Source of the DNA: VFKU01 sp964620045
GTDB taxonomy: Bacteria > Hydrogenedentota > Hydrogenedentia > Hydrogenedentales > GCA-2746185
Direction: 5' to 3'
Assembly (NCBI GenBank): GCA_964620045.1
Contig: CAZUJL010000024.1
Location: forward strand, 1-64,000
Length of the DNA: 64,000 bases
Under the pieces are notes generated by a model, which saw only the letters and a program-made list of their open reading frames with translations, did not search any database and was not told the DNA's origin. Below are positions 1-7,752 of this stretch, piece by piece. The first letter of the stretch is position 1; each line of letters starts with the position of its first letter. Made by a program: the position numbers and the translations under genes.

Positions 1-212
1 CCCATGGCATAGGCGAGCGCGCTGGCGAAGATGAACCCGCGCGCGTCGGCGCCGACGATGGCCTGGACGTTTTTATTCGCGTAGCGATCGCGCCAGCCGT
101 CGATGATGTATTTGAAGGCGGGGCCGTTCTGCAGCAGCGTGGTGACGTCTTTGAACTGAATCCCGGATTTTGGGAAGTCGGGGATGGTGCGGATGTAGGA
201 AGAGATGTCCAT
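1..212 (-). CDS. apt: Adenine phosphoribosyltransferase, 5' part (partial)
   Basis: The N-terminal 70 residues are present and the gene continues off the left edge. The protein begins MDISSYIRTIPDFPKSGIQF and continues with KDVT and a GADARGFIFA stretch, the typical start and nucleotide-binding segment of Apt. Apt converts adenine and PRPP to AMP in cytosolic purine salvage. The start at 212 is preceded on the minus strand by a GGAG ribosome binding site. The gene lies downstream of the sigma factor on the same strand with an 88-bp gap containing a weak hairpin, so cotranscription is possible but not shown. Confidence 0.9.
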   Translation of the reverse strand, partial: MDISSYIRTIPDFPKSGIQFKDVTTLLQNGPAFKYIIDGWRDRYANKNVQAIVGADARGFIFASALAYAM

Positions 213-258
213 CGATTTACTCCGTGGAATGGAGAGGGTAGCACAAGAGATGCGGGGA

Positions 259-287
259 ATAGGACCTATAGGATGAAAAGGTCCTAT
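259..287 (-). terminator. Weak hairpin between sigma factor gene and apt
   Basis: A 9-bp perfect inverted repeat (259-267 with 279-287, arm ATAGGACCT) with an 11-nt loop lies just after the stop of the sigma factor gene. There is no clear run of T on either strand, so it may be an attenuating or mRNA-stabilising hairpin rather than a terminator. Confidence 0.3.
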
Positions 288-300
288 GAAGATATCAAGC

Positions 301-1149
301 TTACGGCCGGAAGTCCGCGGGATGCGCGCGGGCGAATTCGGAGAGGCGTTTGAGGACGCTCTTCTCGATCTGGCGGATGCGTTCGCGGGTGAGGTTGAAC
401 TCGCGGCCGGTTTCTTCGAGCGTATGCGCCTTGCCGTCGATGAGGCCGTAGCGGTATTTGATGATCCCGGCCTCGCGATCGGTCAGTTCGCGCATCAATT
501 CTTCCATCTGCTGGTCCAGCTCGAACTGCACGATGGTCTGGTCGAGGCGGGAGGGGAGTTGGTGCTCCTGCACCCCGCGTGGGCTCTCGGAATCGGTGGT
601 TTCGAGGTTTTCCAAGGGGGCGACTTCGTCCACAAAGGCGCGGATTTTGGCCGCTTCCTTGATTTTAATGCCCATGGCCTTGGCGACTTCTTCGATCTCG
701 GGCTGCTTGCCTTTTTTCTTGTACAGCTCTTCAGCCGTTTTCTTGTAGCGCGCGATATTGTCGGTGACGTACACCGGGATGCGCACCGTGCGGCCGTGGT
801 TGGACAGCGCGCGCGTGACGGCTTGGCGAATCCACCACGTGGCGTAGGTCGAGAACTTGCAGCCGCGCTCGGGATCGAAGCGTTCGACGGCCTTCATCAG
901 GCCGAGGTTGCCTTCTTCGATAAGGTCGATGAGCGGTAGACCGTAGTAGAGATATTTTTTGGCGACGCTGACAACGAGGCGGAGGTTGGCGACGATGATC
1001 TGGCGACGCGCTTCGGGGTCGCCTTTTTTCGCGAGACGCGCGATGCGGAGTTCTTCGCTCGGCGTGAGCAGGGGGATGCGCGAGATTTCGCCGAGGTAAA
1101 TGCTCAGGCTGTTCTCGCGCGACGCGCTGGTCTCACGCAGATCGGACAT
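301..1149 (-). CDS. RNA polymerase sigma factor, sigma-70 family group 2 (RpoD/RpoS-like)
   Basis: A 282-residue sigma factor. Region 1.2 (about residues 15-45) has NSLSIYLGEISRIPLLT. Region 2 (about 50-120) has NLRLVVSVAKKY, GNLGLMKAVERFDPERG and FSTYATWWIRQAVTRAL. Regions 3 and 4 end in a helix-turn-helix with ETGREFNLTRERIRQIEKSVLKRL. The long acidic region 1.1 of a primary housekeeping factor is absent, so this is a group 2, RpoS- or HrdB-like alternative factor and not necessarily the main RpoD. It directs RNA polymerase to -10/-35 promoters. The start is preceded by AAGGGG. Family assignment is secure; the regulon is unknown. Confidence 0.92.
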   Translation of the reverse strand: MSDLRETSASRENSLSIYLGEISRIPLLTPSEELRIARLAKKGDPEARRQIIVANLRLVVSVAKKYLYYGLPLIDLIEEGNLGLMKAVERFDPERGCKFSTYATWWIRQAVTRALSNHGRTVRIPVYVTDNIARYKKTAEELYKKKGKQPEIEEVAKAMGIKIKEAAKIRAFVDEVAPLENLETTDSESPRGVQEHQLPSRLDQTIVQFELDQQMEELMRELTDREAGIIKYRYGLIDGKAHTLEETGREFNLTRERIRQIEKSVLKRLSEFARAHPADFRP

Positions 1150-1311
1150 GACAACCCCTTCAGCGGGAGGCGGAGCAGGCGCGCACCCGATACACTACGC
1201 GGGCGCGTGGCGAAAAACGCAGGAGGGACATCCCCCGATGCATGCCGGACGAGCATCCGGCCCCCGAAGAACGATTGTATCGGAAACGATACTGGATGAC
1301 AACAGGACGCT

Positions 1312-1917
1312 ATTGACGGTAGTGGGTCAGTTTGAATCCTGGGTGTATTTCTGGGCGACTATCGCTTTTGAAACCAGACTGATTTCGCAGGGAGTAGCCT
1401 ATAGGTGATGGCGATTAAAGAACAGGCTATGAGAAGTCCGCAAAAACTGATGAGGGGGGCATATCCAATGCCGGATGCATACACGCATACAACCGCCCCC
1501 AAATAAAGGCTGCATATGCAAAACACTATCGTCAAAATGGCCATGAAACCGGGATTCGTTTTTTCCATATAGGCTCCACAATTGTCGCAGACCGTCGAGC
1601 CCTCGATGATTTCGTTTTTACAAAACGGGCATACTTCCTTTGGGCCAGCGTAATCCATACCTTGACCATCCTTGAGCGGTCACAGTATACCCGCGCCGGT
1701 TTTTCATGACGTTAAAGGCTGAAATTAGTTCAGGATTGCCGACGACGATGCCTTGCAAAATGCGGCGAAGCGATGCCGGAAGGCTAGTTTGAGTCCGGTA
1801 GCTGGCTAAGCCAGTTGACCTAACGGTCAGAGCGCATGTTACCGAATCTCGGACGTGATAGCCCTTCTAGACCACCCGTTGGCCAAGGCTGCAAACTGAC
1901 CCGCTACCCAATTGACA
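1312..1917. mobile_element. Possible small element: inverted repeats flanking a zinc-ribbon gene
   Basis: Two arms in inverted orientation bracket the gene at 1359-1658. The left arm (1318-1343) reads GGTAGTGGGTCAGTTTG and the right arm (1883-1908), reverse-complemented, reads GGTAGCGGGTCAGTTTG. About 22 of 26 positions match. Outside each arm lies an ATTGAC- or TTGTCAATT-like end. The GGGTCAGTTTG core resembles terminal repeats of some insertion sequences, but no transposase is present. It could be a non-autonomous element, a transposase-free remnant, or chance. The 292 bp from 1659 to 1950 hold the right arm and a near-palindrome GCTGGCTAAGCCAGT around 1800; I see no gene there. Confidence 0.35.
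1359..1658 (-). CDS. Small zinc-ribbon membrane protein
   Basis: A 99-residue protein with an N-terminal zinc ribbon (CPFCKNEI then CDNCGAYM, residues about 10-31) followed by two hydrophobic segments (about 37-60 and 68-87) likely to be membrane helices. Zinc-ribbon plus short membrane modules are common in small bacterial proteins of unknown role. The start at 1658 follows AAGG, and a TATACT -10-like hexamer lies at 1684-1689 on the same strand. The gene sits alone between the imperfect inverted repeats at 1318-1343 and 1883-1908, unlike its neighbours, which suggests it may have been acquired as cargo. No function is claimed. Confidence 0.6.
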   Translation of the reverse strand: MDYAGPKEVCPFCKNEIIEGSTVCDNCGAYMEKTNPGFMAILTIVFCICSLYLGAVVCVYASGIGYAPLISFCGLLIACSLIAITYRLLPAKSVWFQKR

Positions 1918-1950
1918 ATCCGACCGCCGGATTAGCACGATACGCCCCTT

Positions 1951-2427
1951 ATGTTGGACGACCATTCGCGATATATGCAGTACGCGCTGAAGGAAGCCGA
2001 GCGCGCGTTTGAGGCGGGCGAAGTGCCGGTTGGGTGCGTGATTGTGCACGAGGGGCACATCATCGGGAAGGCCCACAACCAGCGCGAAACGTTACAAGAC
2101 CCCACGGCGCACGCCGAGGTGCTGGCGATTACGCAGGCGGCCGCGCATTTGAAGAGCTGGCGGCTCGAAAAGACGCGCATGTACGTGACGCTGGAGCCGT
2201 GCGCCATGTGCGCCGGAGCCATCATTCTTTCGCGAATCCCTGAAGTATTCTTCGGCGCAATGGATCCCAAAGCCGGCTGCACCGGAAGCCTCATGAATCT
2301 CTTGACAGATCCGCGGTTCAACCATCGTCCGCAGGTGGTTTCCGGCCTGATGGCCGAGCAATGCGGCGGGATTCTGTCGGCATTTTTTCAGCAAATTCGA
2401 GACAAGCGGAACTCGCAGCTGAACTAA
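1951..2427 (+). CDS. tadA: tRNA-specific adenosine-34 deaminase
   Basis: A 158-residue cytidine/deoxycytidylate deaminase-fold enzyme. The zinc site is complete: H54 and the proton-shuttle E56 in AHAEV, and C84 and C87 in PCAMC. TadA deaminates adenosine at the wobble position of tRNA-Arg(ACG) to inosine, an essential step in decoding. The length is normal for the family. No convincing Shine-Dalgarno precedes the ATG at 1951. The gene has its own upstream region and is followed after 86 bp by the small protein gene at 2514, which ends in a strong terminator. Confidence 0.93.
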   Translation: MLDDHSRYMQYALKEAERAFEAGEVPVGCVIVHEGHIIGKAHNQRETLQDPTAHAEVLAITQAAAHLKSWRLEKTRMYVTLEPCAMCAGAIILSRIPEVFFGAMDPKAGCTGSLMNLLTDPRFNHRPQVVSGLMAEQCGGILSAFFQQIRDKRNSQLN

Positions 2428-2513
2428 CGATCACTTGCTCAAGTTGGGCAACTTTCCGCCGATAGAAGAAGTGGTGCTGTGGAGTACCCGACGTGGAAGG
2501 AGGGCTGGCCACC

Positions 2514-2714
2514 ATGGACCCATCTCCGATCCGCGGCGTCGGGACCGCTACGGGCCTTCATCCGGTTTTATGGCTGTCGCTGGCAGCACGGCAAGCGGCT
2601 GCGGCCGCACCCGAGCTGACGGCGGACACGGGAACGAAGGCGCTGCGGCTGATTCAGTCGGCCGTGTCGCTCAATCCTGTTCCCGAAGAGTACCGGTTGG
2701 ACGTTCAGGCCTGA
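2514..2714 (+). CDS. 66-residue protein of unknown function
   Basis: A short frame from ATG 2514 with a very good ribosome binding site, AAGGAGG at 2497-2503, ten bases upstream. The protein has an alanine-rich middle and ends in a segment reading ALRLIQSAVSLNPVPEEYRL. A strong intrinsic terminator follows 20 bp after the stop, which supports it being a real, separately ended transcript. An alternative GTG start at 2493 overlaps the ribosome binding site and is less likely. No family is recognised. It could be cotranscribed with tadA. Confidence 0.55.
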   Translation: MDPSPIRGVGTATGLHPVLWLSLAARQAAAAAPELTADTGTKALRLIQSAVSLNPVPEEYRLDVQA

Positions 2715-2734
2715 CGCCCGCACCAACGCTGTTG

Positions 2735-2777
2735 TGGAGGGTTGCGCACGGATGCGCGACCCTCCATTTTTCTTTTT
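2735..2777 (+). terminator. Strong intrinsic terminator
   Basis: A stem of about 14 bp (2735-2748 with 2753-2766, outer arm TGGAGGGT/ACCCTCCA, four-base loop CGGA) is followed by TTTTTCTTTTT. This is a textbook rho-independent terminator closing the tadA / 66-residue protein unit. Confidence 0.85.
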
Positions 2778-2842
2778 GATCGCGTTCCGCGCGGCATGAT
2801 GCAATGTTTCATCGGTGTTTCTGATTTGCGATCGAGGATGCG

Positions 2843-3220
2843 ATGTCCAAGTACGGCGTGACCCCCCAGAAGGAAGCGGAACTCGTCGCGCGCATGGCGG
2901 CGTGCGGGTTGGCCGAGGGCGATATCGAAGAGCGGCACATCCGCGCCGGCGGGCCGGGCGGGCAGCACGTGAACCGCAGCGCGACGTGCATCTATTTAAA
3001 ACATCGCCCGACCGGGCTTGAAGTGAAGATGCAGAAGGAGCGGTCGCAGGGCCTGAACCGGTTCTTCGCCCGGCGGCGGATGTGTGAGCTGCTCGAGGCG
3101 CAGGCGGGTGGGCAGACCAAGGCCGACGCCGAGCGAGATAAGGTCCGGAAGCAGAAGGCCCGGCGGAAACGGCGGGGGAAGGCTAGGGGCGAGGGGCATG
3201 GGGCAAGGGGCGAGGATTAG
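2843..3220 (+). CDS. Peptide chain release factor-like protein with GGQ motif (ArfB-like)
   Basis: A 125-residue protein carrying the class I release factor catalytic domain without codon-recognition domains. The motif RAGGPGGQHVNRS (about residues 34-46) includes GGQ, which hydrolyses peptidyl-tRNA in the ribosomal peptidyl transferase centre. The C-terminal 40 residues are strongly basic, as in ArfB/YaeJ, where the tail enters the empty mRNA channel of stalled ribosomes. A role in ribosome rescue is therefore inferred. The last 15 residues come from a low-complexity GGGGCRAGG stretch and may be recent tail extension. The start at 2843 has GAGG eight bases upstream. Its 3' end overlaps the convergent gene at 3217 by four bases. 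Confidence 0.8.
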   Translation: MSKYGVTPQKEAELVARMAACGLAEGDIEERHIRAGGPGGQHVNRSATCIYLKHRPTGLEVKMQKERSQGLNRFFARRRMCELLEAQAGGQTKADAERDKVRKQKARRKRRGKARGEGHGARGED

Positions 3221-3564
3221 GGCAGGTTCATGGCGCGCAGGCGCTCGGCCTGGCCTTGGTGGAAGCTGATTTGGGCGTAGGAGTCGGGGCTGTTGCGCCA
3301 GATGTAGGACACCCATTCGGGGCTGTCGTGGTGGTCGGCCGGGGCGCCTGAGGAGCCGTAGGCGTCGCCCGGCGCGCCGATGATGCGAACGCAGTCCTCG
3401 TAGCTCATGCCGCGGGTGATTTGGTTGAATTCAGCCCACGTGACCAAGGGGCGTTCGACGGGCGCTTCAACCGGGCGAGTGCGATCTAAGGGGAATTGGC
3501 TGGCGACGATGAGCGTCCACGCGATCGCCACGACCAAGCCGATGACGACGATGCGCGGGCGCAT
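3217..3564 (-). CDS. Small membrane-anchored protein, SmpA/DUF3862-like
   Basis: A 115-residue protein with an N-terminal membrane anchor or uncleaved signal (residues about 4-22) and an exported domain. The segment FNQITRGMSYEDCVRIIGAPG matches the helix-turn of SmpA/OmlA- and DUF3862-type small envelope domains, which share a BLIP-like fold. No enzymatic role is expected. It begins nine bases after bshA stops, on the same strand, and so is the probable last gene of the bacillithiol operon, though a functional link is not evident. A GAGG ribosome binding site precedes ATG 3564. Confidence 0.6.
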   Translation of the reverse strand: MRPRIVVIGLVVAIAWTLIVASQFPLDRTRPVEAPVERPLVTWAEFNQITRGMSYEDCVRIIGAPGDAYGSSGAPADHHDSPEWVSYIWRNSPDSYAQISFHQGQAERLRAMNLP

Positions 3565-3573
3565 CGCCGGGCC

Positions 3574-4704
3574 TCAGGCGGCTTTGGATTTGCCGAGGAT
3601 CTCGGCGTAGAGCGCCTCGTACTGCGACACCATGCGGTCCTGGTGGAACTGCGTGAGCGCGCGCTCGCGGCCTTTGCGGCCCATCTCGGCGGCTTTCTGC
3701 GGGTTCGTGAGAATGTCGATGGCGTAGAGCGCCATGGTGTCGATGTCGCCGACTTCCGCCAGATACCCGCTGACCCCGTGCTCGACGACTTCCACGATGC
3801 CGCCGCTGGCCGTGCCCAACACCGGCACGCCACAGGCCATCGCTTCGAGCGGCGTGAGGCCAAAGCTCTCGTGCTCGCTCGGCTGGATGATGAGATCGGC
3901 GCAGGTCATCAGGTGCTCGATTTCCTCGTACACGCCCAGGAAGCGGATTTTGTCCATGATGCCGAGTTGTCGCGCGACGCCGACGGCGGACAGGCGCTCG
4001 GGACCTTCGCCGACCATAATCAGGCGGGCGTTCACGCTTTTGAGGATCTTGTTGAACACGCGGACGACGTCCGTGATGCGCTTTACCGGCCGGAAATTGC
4101 TCAGGTGCATGACGATTTTTTCGCCGGGTTCCGCGAACGAGCAGCGGTCGATCGGTTCCTGCGTGAATCGCGCGGGATCGACGAAGTTGTAAATCATGCG
4201 GACGGGCTTCGAGAGCGCGAAGGTGCGTTGGGTTTCGTCGACGAGCCAATTCGAGACAGCCGTGACGGCGTCGCTGTTCTCCATCGCGAATTTCGTGATC
4301 TTGAAGAACGACGGATCGGAACCCACCAGTGTGATGTCGGTGCCGTGCAAGGTTGTGATCAGCTTGAACTTTTTGTCCGGCGGCAGCATGTCGCGCGCGA
4401 GGATGGCGCAGGACGCGTGCGGGACGGCGTAGTGGGCGTGCCAGATATCGACGCCGGCTTCCTCGGCGACGTCGCTGATGCGCGAGGCGAGCGCGAGTGT
4501 GCTGGGTGATTGGCTGAACAGGGGATAAGTCGCGGCATCGACCGTGTGCACGTAGATGTTGCGGTGGAATTCTGTGAGCCGGAACGGACGCTCAAACGAC
4601 ACGAAATGGATTTCATGGCCGCGCTCGGCGAGCGCCTTGCCGAGTTCGGTCGCCATGATGCCGCTGCCACCGGCACTGGGGTGGCACGTGATGCCGATTT
4701 TCAT
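3574..4704 (-). CDS. bshA: N-acetyl-alpha-D-glucosaminyl L-malate synthase
   Basis: A 376-residue GT-B glycosyltransferase (family GT4), the usual length of BshA. The N-terminus reads MKIGITCHPSAGGSGIMATE, the glycine-rich loop typical of BshA. The middle has ITTLHGTDITLVG, and the C-terminal donor site has IIQPSEHESFGLTPLEAMACG, the EX7E-like motif. BshA transfers GlcNAc from UDP-GlcNAc to L-malate, the first step of bacillithiol synthesis. Its start overlaps the bshB1 stop by four bases (ATGA), and all three bsh genes occur together, which makes the call secure. Cytosolic. Confidence 0.95.
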   Translation of the reverse strand: MKIGITCHPSAGGSGIMATELGKALAERGHEIHFVSFERPFRLTEFHRNIYVHTVDAATYPLFSQSPSTLALASRISDVAEEAGVDIWHAHYAVPHASCAILARDMLPPDKKFKLITTLHGTDITLVGSDPSFFKITKFAMENSDAVTAVSNWLVDETQRTFALSKPVRMIYNFVDPARFTQEPIDRCSFAEPGEKIVMHLSNFRPVKRITDVVRVFNKILKSVNARLIMVGEGPERLSAVGVARQLGIMDKIRFLGVYEEIEHLMTCADLIIQPSEHESFGLTPLEAMACGVPVLGTASGGIVEVVEHGVSGYLAEVGDIDTMALYAIDILTNPQKAAEMGRKGRERALTQFHQDRMVSQYEALYAEILGKSKAA

Positions 4705-5417
4705 GCGTCGATCTCCAGGCCGGGCAGGTAATCCAGCGCAAACGGGGCGGAAGCATACAGCGGCTCGCCGTAGGCCACGCCAACCCGATTACCCCAATAC
4801 GCCGCGCGGGTCGAAATAAATTCCCAGAACTCCGGGCTGGAGACGTAGGTCTGCGGGCCGGGATAGTTCGGGTTGTAGAGCTGCGACTTGAAATTCTGCA
4901 ACGCGCGCAGCTTGCGCTCGATGAATTCCGAGATGTCCATCACGAACGCCGGCGGGTCGGTGCAGTCCTGATACGGGTGATAGAGGTAGATGTGCGGCGC
5001 GCGGTATGCCTCTTCCTCGGTCTCGATGCTCGCGACGCCGGCAAAGAAGTTTGCGTCGCGCACGAGGTCGTGCGCGGCTTTGTGGTCGGGATGCCGATCG
5101 ACCGGGTGATGGTTCAGGATGATCTTCGGGCGCAGCGCGCGGATGAAGGGCACGAGACGGAGGCGCTGTTCCGGTGTGTTCGCAAGCCCACCGTCGGGCA
5201 ATTCGGCGTTGAAGCGTTCGCGCACCTGCAGGATGCGTGCGGCTTTATCCGCCTCGCGCAGACGTTCCTCGGCTGATCCGCGCGACGCGGCCTCGCCTTG
5301 CGTCAGATCGAGGATGGCCGTCGTGAAACCTTGCGCCGCGAGCAGCAGCAGGGTTCCGCCGAGACCGAGGTCGGCGTCGTCCGGGTGTGCGCCAATCGCC
5401 AACACGTCCACGCTCAT
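4701..5417 (-). CDS. bshB1: Bacillithiol biosynthesis deacetylase BshB1
   Basis: A 238-residue zinc-dependent deacetylase of the LmbE/PIG-L family. The metal site AHPDDADLG is at residues 9-17 and a second histidine cluster, NHHPVDRHPDH, is near 102-112. BshB removes the acetyl group from GlcNAc-malate to give glucosaminyl-malate, the second step of bacillithiol synthesis. The gene overlaps both neighbours by four bases (bshC stop at 5414-5417, bshA start at 4704), so translation is probably coupled throughout. BshB1 rather than Mca or MshB is chosen from the context of bshA and bshC. Confidence 0.94.
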   Translation of the reverse strand: MSVDVLAIGAHPDDADLGLGGTLLLLAAQGFTTAILDLTQGEAASRGSAEERLREADKAARILQVRERFNAELPDGGLANTPEQRLRLVPFIRALRPKIILNHHPVDRHPDHKAAHDLVRDANFFAGVASIETEEEAYRAPHIYLYHPYQDCTDPPAFVMDISEFIERKLRALQNFKSQLYNPNYPGPQTYVSSPEFWEFISTRAAYWGNRVGVAYGEPLYASAPFALDYLPGLEIDA

Positions 5418-6964
5418 AGTTCAATCTCCTGCACGTCGTTGGCTTCGGGATTGATCTCATTCATCAGGCGACCGATGAGGCCGGGGCCGTGTTCGAACAG
5501 GTACGAGAACACGGTGAAGGTGCGTTCCTGCGGTTTGCGGTGCGGCACGAGGCTGTTCGCGAGGCGCTGCACCTGCTGGCGCGCGGTCGTGTGCTTGGTT
5601 TCATCGGCCATGAGCAGTGCGCGTTCGATGCGCGTGAAACCACGATCGAGCTCGGCTTGCAACGCCGGCAGCATTTGCGCGGCGGTGGCGGCTGTGGATT
5701 CGAGTGCTTTGGTGAGCGCGTCGAGTTCCGCGCGCACTGTTTTTTGCGACTGTTGCACGCGGCCCAGCATCGGGTGCGCGCCGGCGCGTTGCATGGCGAG
5801 CGTGACGGCGTCTTCCTCGGACTGCGCGAGTTCGGCGAGGGTGAGACCGAGTTTTGTGCGGATTTTGTTCAGCTTGATCGTCGTTAACAAGGCCTGCGCG
5901 CGCGGGTATACGACGGGCATTGGCAATCCGTAGCGCTCGAACAGCGGCTTGAGCTGGCCCCAGTACGCCAGTTCGCCCGGACCCGCGACATAGGCGCGCG
6001 TGGGGAGGAGGCGTTGTTGCACGATGCAGCGAAGCGCGACGTTGGCCGTGAAACGGGCGGGTTCGGCGTCGAGGATCGAACGCAGATCGTCGGCGGTGAA
6101 CTTTTTGTCGGCCTCGGGCAGGAAGAAGACGTTGTTTTCCCACACCACCTTGCGGCGGCGACCGTCGACTTCCAGGAAGAAGGAGCATTCGTCTTCGGAT
6201 TTGATCACCTGCGGTTCGAAGCCGATCTCGCGCAGGCCGTTGCCGCCTTCGTTGACGATGCGCGTGGTGTCCAGCGGCTCTTCGATCTCGCGGCGGAAGA
6301 TGTCGGCCGCGATGCGGCGCGCGGCGGGGAGCTCGGGGGTGAACAGGACCAGCGGCGTGTCTTTGAACAGGCGCCCCATGAGGCGCGCGTACCAATCCGA
6401 GAGGGAAGACGCTTCGTTCAGCGTGTCGTGCAGCAGTTGCAGGATAGCGGCGGCATCTTCCGAACCGTTCGCGTCCGCCGCGAGGGTCTCGCTCATCGCG
6501 TGCAGCGCGGGCTCAATCGGCACGCGGAACATACATCGGCCGGCCACATCAACCGTCGGCGCATAGCGTAGCGTCTCGACTGTGTGGCGGCGCGAGAGGT
6601 AGTGCGTGGCGCAGGCCTCGTCGAAGTCGTGGTCATCCGCGCCGACCCAGAAGATCGGCAGCGCGGGAACGCCGGTGCGCTCGGCATGCAGCTTCGCCAA
6701 TTTCACCGTGCTGATGGCTTTGTAGATCGTGTAGAGCGGCCCCGTGAACAGGCCGGGCTGTTGGCCCGTCACCAGAACGGGGGTATTGCCGGCGACTTCG
6801 CGCGCGAGGCCGCGATCCGCGTTGTACTTGCGGACGTCGTCGGCAAGACCAGCGGGCCAATCGTTCTTCGCGGCGGGTTTGTTCCACAAATCTTTCGGCG
6901 CTTGCGCGAAACAGCCGAGCAGGTCGGCGGCGCCGTTGCGATACTCCGTCAGAAAATCACGCAT
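5414..6964 (-). CDS. bshC: Putative cysteine ligase BshC (bacillithiol synthesis, last step)
   Basis: A 516-residue protein close to the usual 530-540 of BshC. It has the HUP-like core with VLVTGQQPGLFTGPLYTIYKA near residues 64-84 and ALPIFWVGADDHDFDEA near 100-116. These are the nucleotide-binding GQQPGLFTGP and ADDHDFxE motifs of the family. BshC is thought to add L-cysteine to glucosaminyl-malate. The C-terminus forms a long helical region consistent with the coiled-coil seen in the family. It lies two bases downstream of the methyltransferase stop and overlaps bshB1 by four bases. Confidence 0.95.
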   Translation of the reverse strand: MRDFLTEYRNGAADLLGCFAQAPKDLWNKPAAKNDWPAGLADDVRKYNADRGLAREVAGNTPVLVTGQQPGLFTGPLYTIYKAISTVKLAKLHAERTGVPALPIFWVGADDHDFDEACATHYLSRRHTVETLRYAPTVDVAGRCMFRVPIEPALHAMSETLAADANGSEDAAAILQLLHDTLNEASSLSDWYARLMGRLFKDTPLVLFTPELPAARRIAADIFRREIEEPLDTTRIVNEGGNGLREIGFEPQVIKSEDECSFFLEVDGRRRKVVWENNVFFLPEADKKFTADDLRSILDAEPARFTANVALRCIVQQRLLPTRAYVAGPGELAYWGQLKPLFERYGLPMPVVYPRAQALLTTIKLNKIRTKLGLTLAELAQSEEDAVTLAMQRAGAHPMLGRVQQSQKTVRAELDALTKALESTAATAAQMLPALQAELDRGFTRIERALLMADETKHTTARQQVQRLANSLVPHRKPQERTFTVFSYLFEHGPGLIGRLMNEINPEANDVQEIEL

Positions 6965-6966
6965 GC

Positions 6967-7728
6967 TCAGGCAGAACTCCCCACGGCGATCATGCGCGGT
7001 TGATCCGGCGCGAAGCGCGCGCCGCAGTAGTCGCCAAACAGTCGATCGACCTGCAGGCCGCCGTCGGCAAGCAGTTGCGTGAATTCGTCGCAGGTATAAA
7101 GCTGCACGGACTCGACGGCGTCCTTGAATTGCTGACCGTCTTTCGTGACCAGCGTGGCTTTGTTCACGCGGTGCGTGCCGTGATCGATCCAGCGGTGTTC
7201 GATGATATCGAAGCCGTGTACTTCGCGGCGCGAGTCTTCTTCAATATGCTGTTCGGTCCATGCGCGGTTCAGGTAATCGATGAAAAACCGGCCGCCGGGT
7301 TTCAGGATGCGCGCGATGCCGCGAATGACGTTCAGGTTGCCCTCGCGCGTGGGGAAATAGCCAAAGCTTGTAAAGTAATTCATCACGACATCAAACACGC
7401 GCTTGAAGGGTTGTGTGCCCATGTCGGCGCGGACGAGCTGCGCGCGATCGCCCACGAGTTCCTCGGCCATGTCGAGCAGGTGCGGGGAGAGGTCCATGCC
7501 GACGACGTTCGGCGTTACGTTCAGCAGGTGCGCCATGTGGCGACCGGAACCGCAGCAGAGGTCGAGCACGCGGTCGTCCGCGGTGAGTCTGGTCTGCGCG
7601 ATGGAGAACAGCGACTCCGCGCGGGCGGACTCGACCGTGCGGTGCGCGTAAATGATCGGATAAAGCGTGTCGAAGGACTGACGATACCAGTCGTGGGCTA
7701 TTGGGGCTCGGCGGGACATCCGGCTCAT
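6967..7728 (-). CDS. Class I SAM-dependent methyltransferase, candidate bacillithiol N-methyltransferase
   Basis: A 253-residue Rossmann methyltransferase. Motif I, VLDLCCGSGRHM, is near residues 53-64. The acidic loop VVGMDLS follows, then RADMG and the post-motif LKPGGRFFIDYLN. It ends two bases before bshC and lies 24 bases after pyk, inside the bacillithiol operon. Green sulfur bacteria make N-methyl-bacillithiol with a SAM methyltransferase named NmbA. From position alone this protein is a candidate for the same step on the glucosamine nitrogen. That is inference: the sequence shows only the methyltransferase fold. A small-molecule methyltransferase for another metabolite is the main alternative. 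Confidence 0.75.
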   Translation of the reverse strand: MSRMSRRAPIAHDWYRQSFDTLYPIIYAHRTVESARAESLFSIAQTRLTADDRVLDLCCGSGRHMAHLLNVTPNVVGMDLSPHLLDMAEELVGDRAQLVRADMGTQPFKRVFDVVMNYFTSFGYFPTREGNLNVIRGIARILKPGGRFFIDYLNRAWTEQHIEEDSRREVHGFDIIEHRWIDHGTHRVNKATLVTKDGQQFKDAVESVQLYTCDEFTQLLADGGLQVDRLFGDYCGARFAPDQPRMIAVGSSA

Positions 7729-7752
7729 TGTAGAGACGGCGGTGCGGGGTGC

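Noticed and set aside
1100..1408. A 102-codon plus-strand frame upstream of the zinc-ribbon gene
   Set aside because: It overlaps the sigma factor start antisense and crosses the left inverted repeat; no ribosome binding site or domain.
2428..2513. Possible SRP RNA after tadA
   Set aside because: The position is common for ffs, but the conserved GGTCAGG and GGAAGCAGC core of bacterial SRP RNA is not present.
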